Shown here: one piece after another, positions 1 to 8,247 of the stretch
Layout: every line of letters starts with the position of its first letter
How positions within the stretch are numbered: position 1 is the stretch's first letter
Assembly: GCA_027485735.1 (NCBI GenBank)
Contig: JAIXQM010000149.1
Location: forward strand, 1 to 51,791
From: Sphingomonadales bacterium
Lineage (GTDB): Bacteria > Pseudomonadota > Alphaproteobacteria > Sphingomonadales > Sphingomonadaceae
Direction: 5' to 3'
Length of the DNA: 51,791 nucleotides
Notes under the pieces: generated by a model
Databases searched by the model: none
What the model saw: only the letters and a program-made list of their open reading frames with translations
Told to the model about the DNA's origin: nothing
Translations under genes and position numbers: made by a program

Positions 1-1151
1 GCCTTCCAACGCATGGCGGTGATCACGCGGGTGTGGCCGCTGGGATGATCGAAGAAGATCACCTCCTCCCACGGGCCGGGTTCGATCTTGCGATATTGCG
101 ACAGCTTCATCGCAATGCGGGCAAAGCCATCGGGCGCGCGGGCGGCATTGAGGCCGAAAACATCGGCTTCCTGTTCCTGCACGCGGATCATTGTGTTGGT
201 GATCGGCGTGCCCAGAAAAAACACAAGGCTGATCACGATGGTCAGCGCCGGCAGCACGCCGGGATCGGCCATGCCCTCGATCCCCCAGCGCCCGCCAAAG
301 CGCGCCAGCAGCCACGGCGTACCCACCGCCACCAGCGCCAGGCTGACCGCGATGAGCAGCGCAACGGTGATGATCAGTTTCCACATGTGATTGAGCACAT
401 AATGGCCCAGCTCATGCGCCATCACCGAGCGGATCTCGTGAATGTCCTGCTTCATCAGATTGTCGTTCAGCGCGATGCGGGTGGTGCCGAACAGGCCTTT
501 GACATTGGCGGAGATGCGATCCGATTGGCGGCTGGCATCAACCAGATAGACATTGTCGGCCGGCACGCCATTGGCACGCGCCAGCTTGAGCACCTCGGTC
601 TTCACCGGGCCATCGGGCAGCGGTGTGTAGTCATTGAACAAAGGATCAAGATAGACCGGCGCCAGCGTGATCGTGACCATCATCACCCCGATGGTCAGGC
701 CGGCGCCGCCCAGCCACCAATTGCGCGGGAAACGGCGAATGGCTGCGTGCACGCCCATCCACAGCAGCGCCGCCAGCAGCGTATCGACCGCAATGAAGAT
801 CAGCTGCTCGCCGCCCCATTCGGCAAAGCCTTGATTCGACAGGCCATAGGCATGTTCGCGGAAGAAGTCGGTGTAGAGGACATAGGGCGCGGTGATGATG
901 GTGATCAGCAGCAGATAGGGCACGGCAAACAGGAAAGCGGCGAGCAACGGACCCGCCTTGCTGCGCGCCCAGCGCGACAGCCGCGCCGCCCAGCCCAGGC
1001 GCAAGACGATCAGATTGGCCACCAGTGTGACGAGAAATTCCGCCAGGATCAGCCAGTAGCCACCCTCGAAATAGGCATCGGATTTCGCCCGCGCCGCGCC
1101 CTTCAGGGTCGCCATATAGGCCTGTGTGGCCAGTTCCGGATCAAATGCCAT
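1..1151 (-). CDS. M48 (Ste24-like) membrane metallopeptidase, C-terminus cut by the window edge
   Basis: Reading from ATG at 1151 towards position 1 gives 383 codons without a stop, so the C-terminus lies outside the window. Several hydrophobic segments precede and follow a zinc-binding HELGH at about residues 246-250, and a downstream EQEADVFGLNAA stretch supplies the third zinc ligand. This is the layout of the Ste24/CAAX-protease-1 branch of family M48, integral membrane zinc endopeptidases. The physiological substrate in bacteria is mostly unknown; membrane protein quality control is an inference. The start is supported by AGGAGA five bases upstream of the ATG. A 9-bp inverted repeat (1169-1192) sits just upstream and may carry its operator. 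The family assignment is secure, the substrate is not. Confidence 0.9.
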   Translation of the reverse strand, partial: MAFDPELATQAYMATLKGAARAKSDAYFEGGYWLILAEFLVTLVANLIVLRLGWAARLSRWARSKAGPLLAAFLFAVPYLLLITIITAPYVLYTDFFREHAYGLSNQGFAEWGGEQLIFIAVDTLLAALLWMGVHAAIRRFPRNWWLGGAGLTIGVMMVTITLAPVYLDPLFNDYTPLPDGPVKTEVLKLARANGVPADNVYLVDASRQSDRISANVKGLFGTTRIALNDNLMKQDIHEIRSVMAHELGHYVLNHMWKLIITVALLIAVSLALVAVGTPWLLARFGGRWGIEGMADPGVLPALTIVISLVFFLGTPITNTMIRVQEQEADVFGLNAARAPDGFARIAMKLSQYRKIEPGPWEEVIFFDHPSGHTRVITAMRWK

Positions 1152-1168
1152 GGTGTCTCCTGTTGGCG

Positions 1169-1192
1169 TCTGTATTGCATGAACAATACAGA
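1169..1192. promoter_or_regulatory. Operator-like inverted repeat between divergent genes
   Basis: The arms TCTGTATTG (1169-1177) and CAATACAGA (1184-1192) are perfect inverted repeats around a 6-base spacer. Read on the minus strand, TTGTCT followed by 17 bases and AATACA overlaps the palindrome and could be the promoter of the M48 gene. The AT-rich palindrome stands out in GC-rich DNA and has the size of a TetR-type site. The regulator is not in the window. Confidence 0.5.
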
Positions 1193-1277
1193 TAGACAAG
1201 CTTGTGCCGCGGCCACACCGCTGACCCGCCGCTTTTGCACAGCTTGCCGCACCCCGCAGCCATGCCACCATCACCCC

Positions 1278-2378
1278 ATGCTCAGCCGCGCCGACGATTA
1301 TCCCATCCACCAGACGCCGGAGCCGATCGCGGTTTCGGGGACGGACCGCAATTTCTACGATCGCTATTTCTTCAGTGCACAAAGCCCTGATGGCGGCGCG
1401 GTGGTGGGCGTGGCGATGGGCATCTACCCGCACCTCAACATCATCGATTGCGCGGTTTCGGTGTTGGCGGGCGGCCAGCAGCACAGCCTGTTCGCCAGCC
1501 GCATCCTCCACGGCGAGCGCATGGATCTGCGTATTGGCCCGGTCTCGCTGGAGGTGGTGGAGCCGCTGCACAAACTTCGGTTGGCCTTCGCGCCGAACGA
1601 GACGGGCATTGCTGGCGAACTGGTCTTCACCGGCCGCGCCGCGCCGATTCTGGAACCGCGTTTCATCCGCCGCATCGGCACCCGCACCATCATGGACGTG
1701 ACGCGCATGACGCAAGGCGGCCAGTGGAGCGGGCGGATCAGCGTCGCTGGGGTGGCGCATGATCTCACCGGCTGGCGCGGCACGCGGGATCGCAGCTGGG
1801 GTGTGCGCCCGATTGGCGCGGCCGATCCGCAGTCGCCGCAGCCCGCCACGCCGCCGCAATTCTTCTGGCTGTGGACGCCCACGGCCTTCGATGATTGGCA
1901 CCTGTTCTTCCATTCGAACGACGATGAACATGGCCGGCCGTGGAACCGCGCCGGCGTACTGGTGCGCCTGAAGGATGGCGCCGAATTCCCGCTGGAAGAC
2001 CCGCGCATGGCGCTGGCCTTCCGCCCCGGCAGCCGCCACGCCGGTGCCGCCCGGCTGGAAGCGCGTCTGCAGGATGGCCGCCCGGTGACGGTGGATTTCC
2101 GTATCGGCGACAATTTCATGATGCGCGGCATTGGCTATGGCCACCCGGTGCGCGGCCATGGGATGTTCCAGGGGCCGGACGTCGTTGCGCACGAGGTGTT
2201 CGATCTGGCCGGCATCGATCCGGCCAACCCGATGAATGCGCATGTGCAGGGTTTGAGCGAGGCCAGCCTCTCCATCGGCGGCGCGGCCCCGCTGATGGGG
2301 CGCGGCCTGTTCGAGCAACTCGCGATCGGGCCACACGCACCGTCGGGTTTCAAGGACCTGTTCGACCTTGCCGGCTGA
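1278..2378 (+). CDS. DUF7064/DUF7065-like protein of unknown function
   Basis: A 366-residue soluble protein with no signal peptide or membrane segment. It contains a motif rich in aromatic and basic residues, GWRGTRDRSWGVRP (about residue 165), followed by FFWLWTPTAFDDWHLFF. This pattern resembles the AttH/lipocalin-like proteins filed as DUF7064/DUF7065, which are often encoded beside APH-type phosphotransferases in sphingomonads and mycobacteria; that match is from memory. The open frame extends far upstream, but that part is antisense to the M48 gene, so ATG 1278 is taken as the start. Its 3' end overlaps the TTG start of the phosphotransferase by 11 bases, which suggests translational coupling and a shared substrate. 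The reaction is unknown. Confidence 0.75.
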   Translation: MLSRADDYPIHQTPEPIAVSGTDRNFYDRYFFSAQSPDGGAVVGVAMGIYPHLNIIDCAVSVLAGGQQHSLFASRILHGERMDLRIGPVSLEVVEPLHKLRLAFAPNETGIAGELVFTGRAAPILEPRFIRRIGTRTIMDVTRMTQGGQWSGRISVAGVAHDLTGWRGTRDRSWGVRPIGAADPQSPQPATPPQFFWLWTPTAFDDWHLFFHSNDDEHGRPWNRAGVLVRLKDGAEFPLEDPRMALAFRPGSRHAGAARLEARLQDGRPVTVDFRIGDNFMMRGIGYGHPVRGHGMFQGPDVVAHEVFDLAGIDPANPMNAHVQGLSEASLSIGGAAPLMGRGLFEQLAIGPHAPSGFKDLFDLAG

Positions 2379-3357
2379 ACATCTCGTCCGCTTCCTGTCG
2401 ACACGCTGGGGGGATACGGTCAGCATCACCGGCCTGAAGCGTTTCCACGGCGGCTCGGCGCGGCAGACCTATCGCTTTGATGCCACGGGCGCATCGGGCC
2501 GGTGCGAAGCGCTGGTGCTGCGCCGCGATCCGCCGTCGAGCCTGATCGAGACCGACCGGCTGGCCGAATATCGCGCCATCCAGTGTTTTGCCGGGACCGA
2601 TGTGCCAGTGCCCGAACCCGTGTTCTGCGACGAAGGCCCGGAAAGCTTTGGTTCGCCCGGCTTTCTCATGCGCGAAGTGCCAGGCGGTGCAGCGGCTGGC
2701 CTGCTTGAACCCGAACCTTATGGCGAGCACGCGGCCGCCATCGGTCGGCAATTCTTCACCGCACTGGGCCGCATCCACGCCGAGGATCCGGGCAAGGCGG
2801 GATTGTCCGCCATGGCGCCGGCTGATGCCGCATCGGCGCGGCTGGCGCACTGGAAAGCGGCCTTTGACGCCGATGTTTTCCGCCCGGAACCGCTGCTCGA
2901 CGCCGCCTTCCGCTGGCTGGCCGCCAATCTGCCGCCGCCGCCGGAACGCATCAGCATCGTGCACGGCGATTACCGCTCCGGCAACTTCCTGCATGACGGG
3001 GCTGGCAGGCTGCTGGCCGTGCTGGATTGGGAAATGGTCCACCCCGGCGATGCGCACGAGGATCTGGCCTGGGCCTGCGATCCCTTGTGGTCGAACTTCT
3101 CCGGCCGGCCCGCCGCCACGCTGCCGCTGGCCGAAGCCATTGCGACATGGGAAGCCGCCTCCGGCCTGAGGCTGAACCCGGCAAGCTGGCGCTGGTGGCG
3201 GCTGTTTGCGCAGGTGCAGGGGCTGGTGATCTGGATCAGCGCCGCGCGCGAGATCATCGATGGCCGCAGCCATGATCCGGTGCTGATGTTCGCCGGCACC
3301 ATCCCCTATCGCTTCCACACGCTCACCTTGGCGCAATCACTGGAGGCCGTCCTGTGA
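2368..3357 (+). CDS. APH/ACAD10-type phosphotransferase family protein
   Basis: This 329-residue protein has the aminoglycoside-phosphotransferase/choline-kinase fold signatures: HGDYRSGNFL (Brenner-type catalytic loop) near residue 195 and LDWEMVHPGDAHEDLAW, which supplies the metal-binding aspartate. The N-lobe carries GGSARQTYRF. Related ACAD10-like kinases phosphorylate small hydroxylated molecules, for example hydroxy-acids before CoA activation. Aminoglycoside resistance is unlikely in this setting. The start is TTG at 2368, inside the upstream gene. An ATG start would remove N-lobe sequence. The stop overlaps the next gene's GTG by four bases, so the three genes 1278-3734 form one coupled unit. 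The substrate cannot be told from sequence. Confidence 0.85.
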   Translation: MPAEHLVRFLSTRWGDTVSITGLKRFHGGSARQTYRFDATGASGRCEALVLRRDPPSSLIETDRLAEYRAIQCFAGTDVPVPEPVFCDEGPESFGSPGFLMREVPGGAAAGLLEPEPYGEHAAAIGRQFFTALGRIHAEDPGKAGLSAMAPADAASARLAHWKAAFDADVFRPEPLLDAAFRWLAANLPPPPERISIVHGDYRSGNFLHDGAGRLLAVLDWEMVHPGDAHEDLAWACDPLWSNFSGRPAATLPLAEAIATWEAASGLRLNPASWRWWRLFAQVQGLVIWISAAREIIDGRSHDPVLMFAGTIPYRFHTLTLAQSLEAVL

Positions 3358-3734
3358 GCCTGCCTCTGCCCGCCCTGCTCGCCGCTTTGGCCAATGCCCA
3401 GGCCAATGAAGTGGCGCCCGCCCTGCAATTGCTTGGGCAGGCCGACGCGCCCGATGCCAATTATGCCGGCGGCACCGCGGCGACATCCGCCCTGATCCTG
3501 ATGATCGCGGCGGCGGAAACGGCGGCGAGGCCGGCCCGCGAAGCTGCTTGCGCCGATGCTGCCCGGCCGCTCATCGGTGAAGCCGCGGATGGCCGTGATG
3601 CCCGGGAAGCGGCGCTGGGCGTATTGTTGGCACAAGGCGACAGAAATGCGCTGGCCTTGCTGAAAGCCGAAGCCGCTGCCGAATGGCAAGTGCTGGCCGG
3701 GTTGATGCTGCCGCCGCCTGTTCCCGTGGAGTAA
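3354..3734 (+). CDS. Small alanine-rich protein of unknown function
   Basis: A 126-residue protein, strongly alanine/leucine-rich and predicted helical, with no signal peptide or recognised motif. It starts with GTG in a GTGA overlap with the phosphotransferase stop, which argues that it is real and co-translated. Small proteins such as DUF6285 are often found next to ACAD10-like phosphotransferases; this one occupies that position, but I cannot confirm the family by eye. An accessory role for the kinase is inference from position only. Confidence 0.6.
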   Translation: MSLPLPALLAALANAQANEVAPALQLLGQADAPDANYAGGTAATSALILMIAAAETAARPAREAACADAARPLIGEAADGRDAREAALGVLLAQGDRNALALLKAEAAAEWQVLAGLMLPPPVPVE

Positions 3735-3782
3735 CACCAGAAACCGCTTCCCCTTGGCACCCCTTTCGCGCACCATGGGTGT

Positions 3783-6362
3783 ATGCTTGATGCCCGAACC
3801 AACCCGCCGCTGGCCGAAGTGCGCCTGACGGATTACCGCGAGCCAGATTGGCTGGTGCCGCAGGTGGAGCTTGATTTCCGGCTGGATAATGTTCGCACCG
3901 TGGTGAAGGCCAGGCTGCATGTGCAGCGCAATGGCACCCACAATCGCCCGCTGGTGCTGGATGGCCATGCGCTGGAAACCACCGCCATCCGCATCGATGG
4001 CGTGGGCGTGGCGGCCTGGCCCAATGGCGATACACTCACCTTGCCGATCACCAGTGACAGCGTGGTGGTCGAAACCGAAGTCGTCATCTTGCCCTCGCGC
4101 AACACGCGGCTGATGGGGCTTTATGCCAGCGAGGGCCGGCTGGTGACGCAGTGCGAAGCAGAAGGCTTCCGTTCCATCACCTGGTTCCCCGATCGGCCCG
4201 ATGTCTTGTCCCGCTACACAGTGCGGCTGGAGGCGGACAAGGCACAATTTCCGGTTCTGCTGTCCAATGGTGATCGCGGCGCAGCGCAGGATCTGCCCGG
4301 CGGCCGCCACGAAATCAGCTGGACCGATCCCTGGCCCAAGCCCGCCTATCTGTTCGCGCTGGTCGCCGGGCAATTGAGTGCGCTGGAAGATGAATTCACC
4401 ACGGCCAGCGGCCGCCGCGTGAAGCTCGCGATCTGGACGGCGGCGGGCGATGTATCGCGCTGCGCCCATGCCATGGCGGCGCTGAAAGCCAGCATGGACT
4501 GGGATGAGCGTGTCTATGGCCGCGAATATGATCTGGATGAATTCAACATCGTGGCCGTGGCTGATTTCAATGCCGGCGCGATGGAGAACAAGGGCCTCAA
4601 CATCTTCAATTCCAAATATATTCTGGCCGATACCGAAACCGCCACCGATCAGGATTTCGATGCCGTGGCCGGCGTGGTGGCGCATGAATATTTCCACAAT
4701 TGGACCGGCAATCGCGTTACCTGCCGGGACTGGTTCCAGCTGTCCCTGAAGGAAGGCCTCACCGTCTTTCGCGATCAGCAGTTCAGTGCCGATCAGGGCA
4801 GCGCCGCGGTGCGCCGCATCGATGATGTGCGGGCGCTGCGGGCCGTGCAGTTCCCCGAAGATGCCGGGCCCTTGGCGCACCCGATCCGCCCCGATCATTA
4901 TATCGAGATCGCCAATTTCTACACCGCGACCATCTACAACAAGGGCGCCGAGGTGATCCGCATGCTGCACACGCTGCTGGGGGCCGAAGGCTTCCGGCGC
5001 GGTGCCGATCTCTATTTTGATCGCCATGATGGCGAGGCTGTCACCTGCGAGGATTGGGTGAAGGCGATGGAAGCGGCCAACGGCGTCGAGCTGGGCCAGT
5101 TCCGGCGCTGGTATGAACAGGCCGGCACGCCGCGCGTGACTGTCGATCTGCGCCAGGCGGGTGGCCGTGTGGAGGTGACCCTGCGCCAGTCGCTTGCCTC
5201 CACGCCGGGCCAGCCACACAAGATGACCATGCACATGCCGTTCCGCCTGGCGCTGATCGGTCGCAGCAGCGGCAAGCGCATCGGCGAGGAACTGGTGGTG
5301 CAGCTGAAGGAGGCTGTCACCCACATCACCTTCGACGCGGTGGCCGAACCAGTGCTCCCCAGCCTCAACCGCGGCTTTTCGGCGCCGGTGGTGGTGGAGG
5401 CCGAGACAGCCCGCGCTGATCTCGCCTTCCTGGCCGCCCATGATGATGATCCGTTTGCGCGCTGGGAGGCGTTCCAGCGCCTGGCGCTGTCAGTGCTCTC
5501 CACCGATGATGACCCGGCCGAGTTGGTGACGGCGGTGCGTGGCACCTTGCTGGATCCCGGCCTTGATGCCGCCTTCAAGGGTGAGGCGGTGCTGCTGCCG
5601 ACCGAGGCTTTCATCGGCGATGCTGCGGAAACTGTGGAGGTAGAGGCCATCCACCGCCGCCGTGATGCCGCGCGCCTGGCCATTGCCCAGGGCCTGGAAG
5701 AGCTGTGGTGGCAAACCTATGCGCAGGCCACGGCGGCGCTCAATGCCGATCCGGCGGCGCTCACCCCGGAAGCCAAGGGCGCACGCCGGCTGGCCAATGT
5801 CGCGCTGGGCTATCTGGTCACCGCCGGTTCGGAACAAGCCTTTGCGGCCGCCCGCCGCCAGTACGACACGGCCGCGACCATGACCGATCGCATGGGCGCG
5901 ATGACGGCACTGGTGAACAGCCCCTCGGTTGAGCGCGAAGCCGTGCTGGCGGATTTCCACCAGCGCTTTGCCAGCAATCCCGATGTGATCGACAAATGGT
6001 TCAGCGTGCAGGCGCTGGCCAACCGGCCGGATGTGCTGGACAATGTGAAAGCATTGATCGGCCACCGCGATTTCACCATCGTCAATCCCAACCGCCTGCG
6101 CAGCCTGATCGGGGCCTTCGCGGCCAATCAACGCTGGTTCCACAATGCCGATGGCGCCGGCTATCGCCTGCTCGCCGATCAACTGATTGCGGTGGACCGG
6201 GTCAACCCGCAGAGCGCTGCCCGGCTGGCGGTGCCGCTGGGTCGCTGGCGCCGGTTCGATGCGGGCCGCAGCGCCCTGATGCGCGGCGAACTGGAACGCA
6301 TCGCTGGCACTGCCGGCATGTCGAAGGACGTGCTGGAAATGGCGTCGCGGGCACTGGCATGA
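3783..6362 (+). CDS. pepN: Aminopeptidase N (family M1)
   Basis: An 859-residue cytosolic zinc aminopeptidase that removes N-terminal residues from peptides in the last stages of protein turnover. Visible signatures are the substrate-anchoring GAMENKG at about residues 266-272, the zinc motif HEYFH (301-305) and the third ligand E324 in LKEGLTVFRDQQFS. The C-terminal half is the long helical domain of the E. coli PepN type, and the length is close to that family's usual 860-880 residues. There is no signal peptide. The start is ATG 3783. Its TGA overlaps the ATG of the downstream deacetylase-like gene (ATGA), so the two are probably co-translated. Confidence 0.96.
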   Translation: MLDARTNPPLAEVRLTDYREPDWLVPQVELDFRLDNVRTVVKARLHVQRNGTHNRPLVLDGHALETTAIRIDGVGVAAWPNGDTLTLPITSDSVVVETEVVILPSRNTRLMGLYASEGRLVTQCEAEGFRSITWFPDRPDVLSRYTVRLEADKAQFPVLLSNGDRGAAQDLPGGRHEISWTDPWPKPAYLFALVAGQLSALEDEFTTASGRRVKLAIWTAAGDVSRCAHAMAALKASMDWDERVYGREYDLDEFNIVAVADFNAGAMENKGLNIFNSKYILADTETATDQDFDAVAGVVAHEYFHNWTGNRVTCRDWFQLSLKEGLTVFRDQQFSADQGSAAVRRIDDVRALRAVQFPEDAGPLAHPIRPDHYIEIANFYTATIYNKGAEVIRMLHTLLGAEGFRRGADLYFDRHDGEAVTCEDWVKAMEAANGVELGQFRRWYEQAGTPRVTVDLRQAGGRVEVTLRQSLASTPGQPHKMTMHMPFRLALIGRSSGKRIGEELVVQLKEAVTHITFDAVAEPVLPSLNRGFSAPVVVEAETARADLAFLAAHDDDPFARWEAFQRLALSVLSTDDDPAELVTAVRGTLLDPGLDAAFKGEAVLLPTEAFIGDAAETVEVEAIHRRRDAARLAIAQGLEELWWQTYAQATAALNADPAALTPEAKGARRLANVALGYLVTAGSEQAFAAARRQYDTAATMTDRMGAMTALVNSPSVEREAVLADFHQRFASNPDVIDKWFSVQALANRPDVLDNVKALIGHRDFTIVNPNRLRSLIGAFAANQRWFHNADGAGYRLLADQLIAVDRVNPQSAARLAVPLGRWRRFDAGRSALMRGELERIAGTAGMSKDVLEMASRALA

Positions 6363-7309
6363 CATACGGAGCGCCGCCGCTCCCGCTGTTTTTCCACCCC
6401 GATTACGCGCCGCCGCTGCCGCCGGGGCACCGCTTTCCGATGTCGAAATATGCGCTCCTGCTGCCGGCGCTCGCGGCGCGCGGGCAAAGGGTGGCAATGC
6501 TCGATCCTGAACTGATGCCGGTGGAATGGCTGCACGCCGTCCACGATCCGGCCTATGTCGATGCCGTGCTCTCAGCCTGCGTGCCGCCCGAAGTGGAACG
6601 CCGCATCGGCCTGCCCGTTACCCCCGCCGTTGCCCGACGCACGCGGCTGGTGGCCGGCGGCACGCACGCCGCAGCGTTGCATGCGCTCGCCCACGGCTGG
6701 GCGGCCAATGGTGCCGGTGGCAGCCATCACGCCGGGCCGGATGGCGGCGCCGGCTATTGCGTCACCAATGATCTCGCCATCGCTGCCAACCGGCTGGTGG
6801 CCGAAGGCGCCGCGCGATGCATCCTGATCGTCGATTGCGACGTGCACCAGGGCGATGGCACCGCCCGCATCATGGCCGGGCGCTGTGACATCATCACGCT
6901 CTCCATCCATGCCGAGAAGAATTTCCCGGTGCGCAAGGCGCGCTCCACCCATGATATCGGCCTGCCCGACGGCACTGGGGACGCGGATTATCTGGCGGCG
7001 CTGGAACCGGCGCTCAGCGCGCTGCTCGCCCGGCACCGGCCGCAGCTGGTGTTGCATCAGGCCGGCGTCGATCCGCACCGCGACGACCGGCTCGGAAGGC
7101 TTGCGCTGACGGATGACGGCCTCGCCGCCCGCGAGGCGCTGGTGGCGCGGCTTGCGGCGCGGGCCGGGGCAGCGCTGGCGGTCACGCTGGGCGGCGGCTA
7201 TGCCATTGATCCGGCCGATGTTGCCCGCCGCCATGCGCTGGCGCTGAGTGCCAGCTGGCAGGCATGGCAGGAATCGGGGAGCACCGCTGCGAGGGATGCG
7301 GCCGCCTGA
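6359..7309 (+). CDS. Histone deacetylase-like (arginase-fold) zinc amidohydrolase
   Basis: A 316-residue member of the HDAC/AcuC/acetylpolyamine amidohydrolase superfamily. The catalytic elements are present in order: GGSHHAGPDGGAGYC (about 119-133) with the histidine pair, DCDVHQGDGTA with two zinc ligands, QAGVDPHRDDRLG with the third aspartate, and the GGGY loop near residue 280. The DDRLGRL segment resembles the class IV/HDAC11-like bacterial branch. The likely reaction is hydrolysis of an N-acyl-lysine or acylated amine; the real substrate is unknown. The ATG overlaps the pepN stop by four bases, so expression with the aminopeptidase is likely. This could link amide removal to peptide turnover, which is inference. 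Confidence 0.9.
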   Translation: MTYGAPPLPLFFHPDYAPPLPPGHRFPMSKYALLLPALAARGQRVAMLDPELMPVEWLHAVHDPAYVDAVLSACVPPEVERRIGLPVTPAVARRTRLVAGGTHAAALHALAHGWAANGAGGSHHAGPDGGAGYCVTNDLAIAANRLVAEGAARCILIVDCDVHQGDGTARIMAGRCDIITLSIHAEKNFPVRKARSTHDIGLPDGTGDADYLAALEPALSALLARHRPQLVLHQAGVDPHRDDRLGRLALTDDGLAAREALVARLAARAGAALAVTLGGGYAIDPADVARRHALALSASWQAWQESGSTAARDAAA

Positions 7310-7324
7310 ACGCGTAAGGCCGAT

Positions 7325-7909
7325 GTGAAGATGGAAGCACCCGCGCCCGGATCAGCCGCTCCCGCCGCCACCTTGGCGACGGTGCTGATGCTGCGCGTGG
7401 CGCAAGGCGACAGCGCCGCCTTCACCCAGTTGGTGCGCCTGCTCGAACGCCCGGCACTGGCGCTGGCGTTTCGAACGCTGAACGACCGCGCCGGAGCCGA
7501 GGATGTCTGCCAGCAGGCCTTCACCCGGCTGTGGACGCATGGGCCCCGCTTTGATCCGGCGCGTGGTTCGGCTGAGGCCTGGTTCCGCCGCATCCTCGTC
7601 AATCTCTGCCTTGATCGCCGCCGCGCCATCCGCCCGGTGCAGCCATTGGATGCCGCTGCCGAACTGGCCGATCACCGCCCTGATCCCGAAGCCGCTGCCA
7701 TCCGCGCCGATGGCCATGCAAGGCTGGAACTGGCGATGGCCCGCCTTAATCCGCGCCAGCGCCTGGCGCTCAGCCTGTTTCATGGCGACGGGCTCAGCAT
7801 GGCCGAAATCGCCGATCAGATGGACACCACCGCCAAGGCCGTCGAGGGATTGCTCGGCCGCGCCCGTAATGAATTGCGAACCCTGATGAACGAAAGCCCA
7901 CGCTCGTGA
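7325..7909 (+). CDS. ECF RNA polymerase sigma factor
   Basis: A 194-residue group 4 sigma factor. Region 2 is recognisable in DRAGAEDVCQQAFTRLW and GSAEAWFRRILVNLCLDRRR, and region 4 in LNPRQRLALSLFHGDGLSMAEIA followed by the helix-turn-helix AEIADQMDTTAKAVEGLLGR. The start is taken as GTG 7325, five bases after AAGG; ATG 7331 is an alternative. The next gene starts in the stop codon of this one and encodes a small single-pass membrane protein, the expected anti-sigma factor. With the periplasmic protein after it, the set resembles the CnrH-CnrY-CnrX metal-response module. Confidence 0.93.
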   Translation: MKMEAPAPGSAAPAATLATVLMLRVAQGDSAAFTQLVRLLERPALALAFRTLNDRAGAEDVCQQAFTRLWTHGPRFDPARGSAEAWFRRILVNLCLDRRRAIRPVQPLDAAAELADHRPDPEAAAIRADGHARLELAMARLNPRQRLALSLFHGDGLSMAEIADQMDTTAKAVEGLLGRARNELRTLMNESPRS

Positions 7910-8247
7910 CCGCCGTCCCAACCCCCGAAACCGATCTGGATGCGCTGCTTGGCCAGTGGGCCGCAGCGCCGATGGAAGGTGCGTCGGTTGATGTTGCCGC
8001 CATCCTGGCGCAGCCGCAGTTGCGCGATGCACCGCGCCGCGCGGGCGCAGTGTGGCGTCCGGCCTTGATGGCTGCCAGCCTGGCGCTGGTGGTTGCGGTT
8101 GGCGGCTGGATCGGCCTGTCTGATCGTATTGCGTCCCCCCCAACGCAGATTGCTGTTGTCTCGCCGTCGGCCGAGGCAGGAGCGGGCGAGGCAGACGCCT
8201 TTGCCCTGGTATTCACGCCGACGGCTGCCGAGGAAGACCTGATATGA
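7906..8247 (+). CDS. Putative single-pass anti-sigma factor
   Basis: A 113-residue protein with a cytosolic N-terminal half (about 48 residues), one membrane helix (WRPALMAASLALVVAVGGWI, about 47-66) and a short periplasmic tail. It starts at GTG 7906 overlapping the sigma-factor stop and ends overlapping the start of the periplasmic sensor gene. No zinc-finger anti-sigma motif is present. Size, topology and position match CnrY-type anti-sigma factors, but sequence similarity alone would not identify it. Function rests on context. Confidence 0.75.
   Translation: MTAVPTPETDLDALLGQWAAAPMEGASVDVAAILAQPQLRDAPRRAGAVWRPALMAASLALVVAVGGWIGLSDRIASPPTQIAVVSPSAEAGAGEADAFALVFTPTAAEEDLI

Noticed and set aside
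33-1277. Long plus-strand open frame in front of the DUF7064-like gene
   Set aside because: It is antisense to the M48 peptidase, whose frame carries HELGH and membrane helices. The plus-strand product is Arg/His/Gln-rich with no family features.
3306-5441. 711-codon minus-strand open frame opposite pepN
   Set aside because: pepN has complete M1 motifs. The minus frame is a by-product of high GC with a His/Gly/Gln-rich, motif-free translation.
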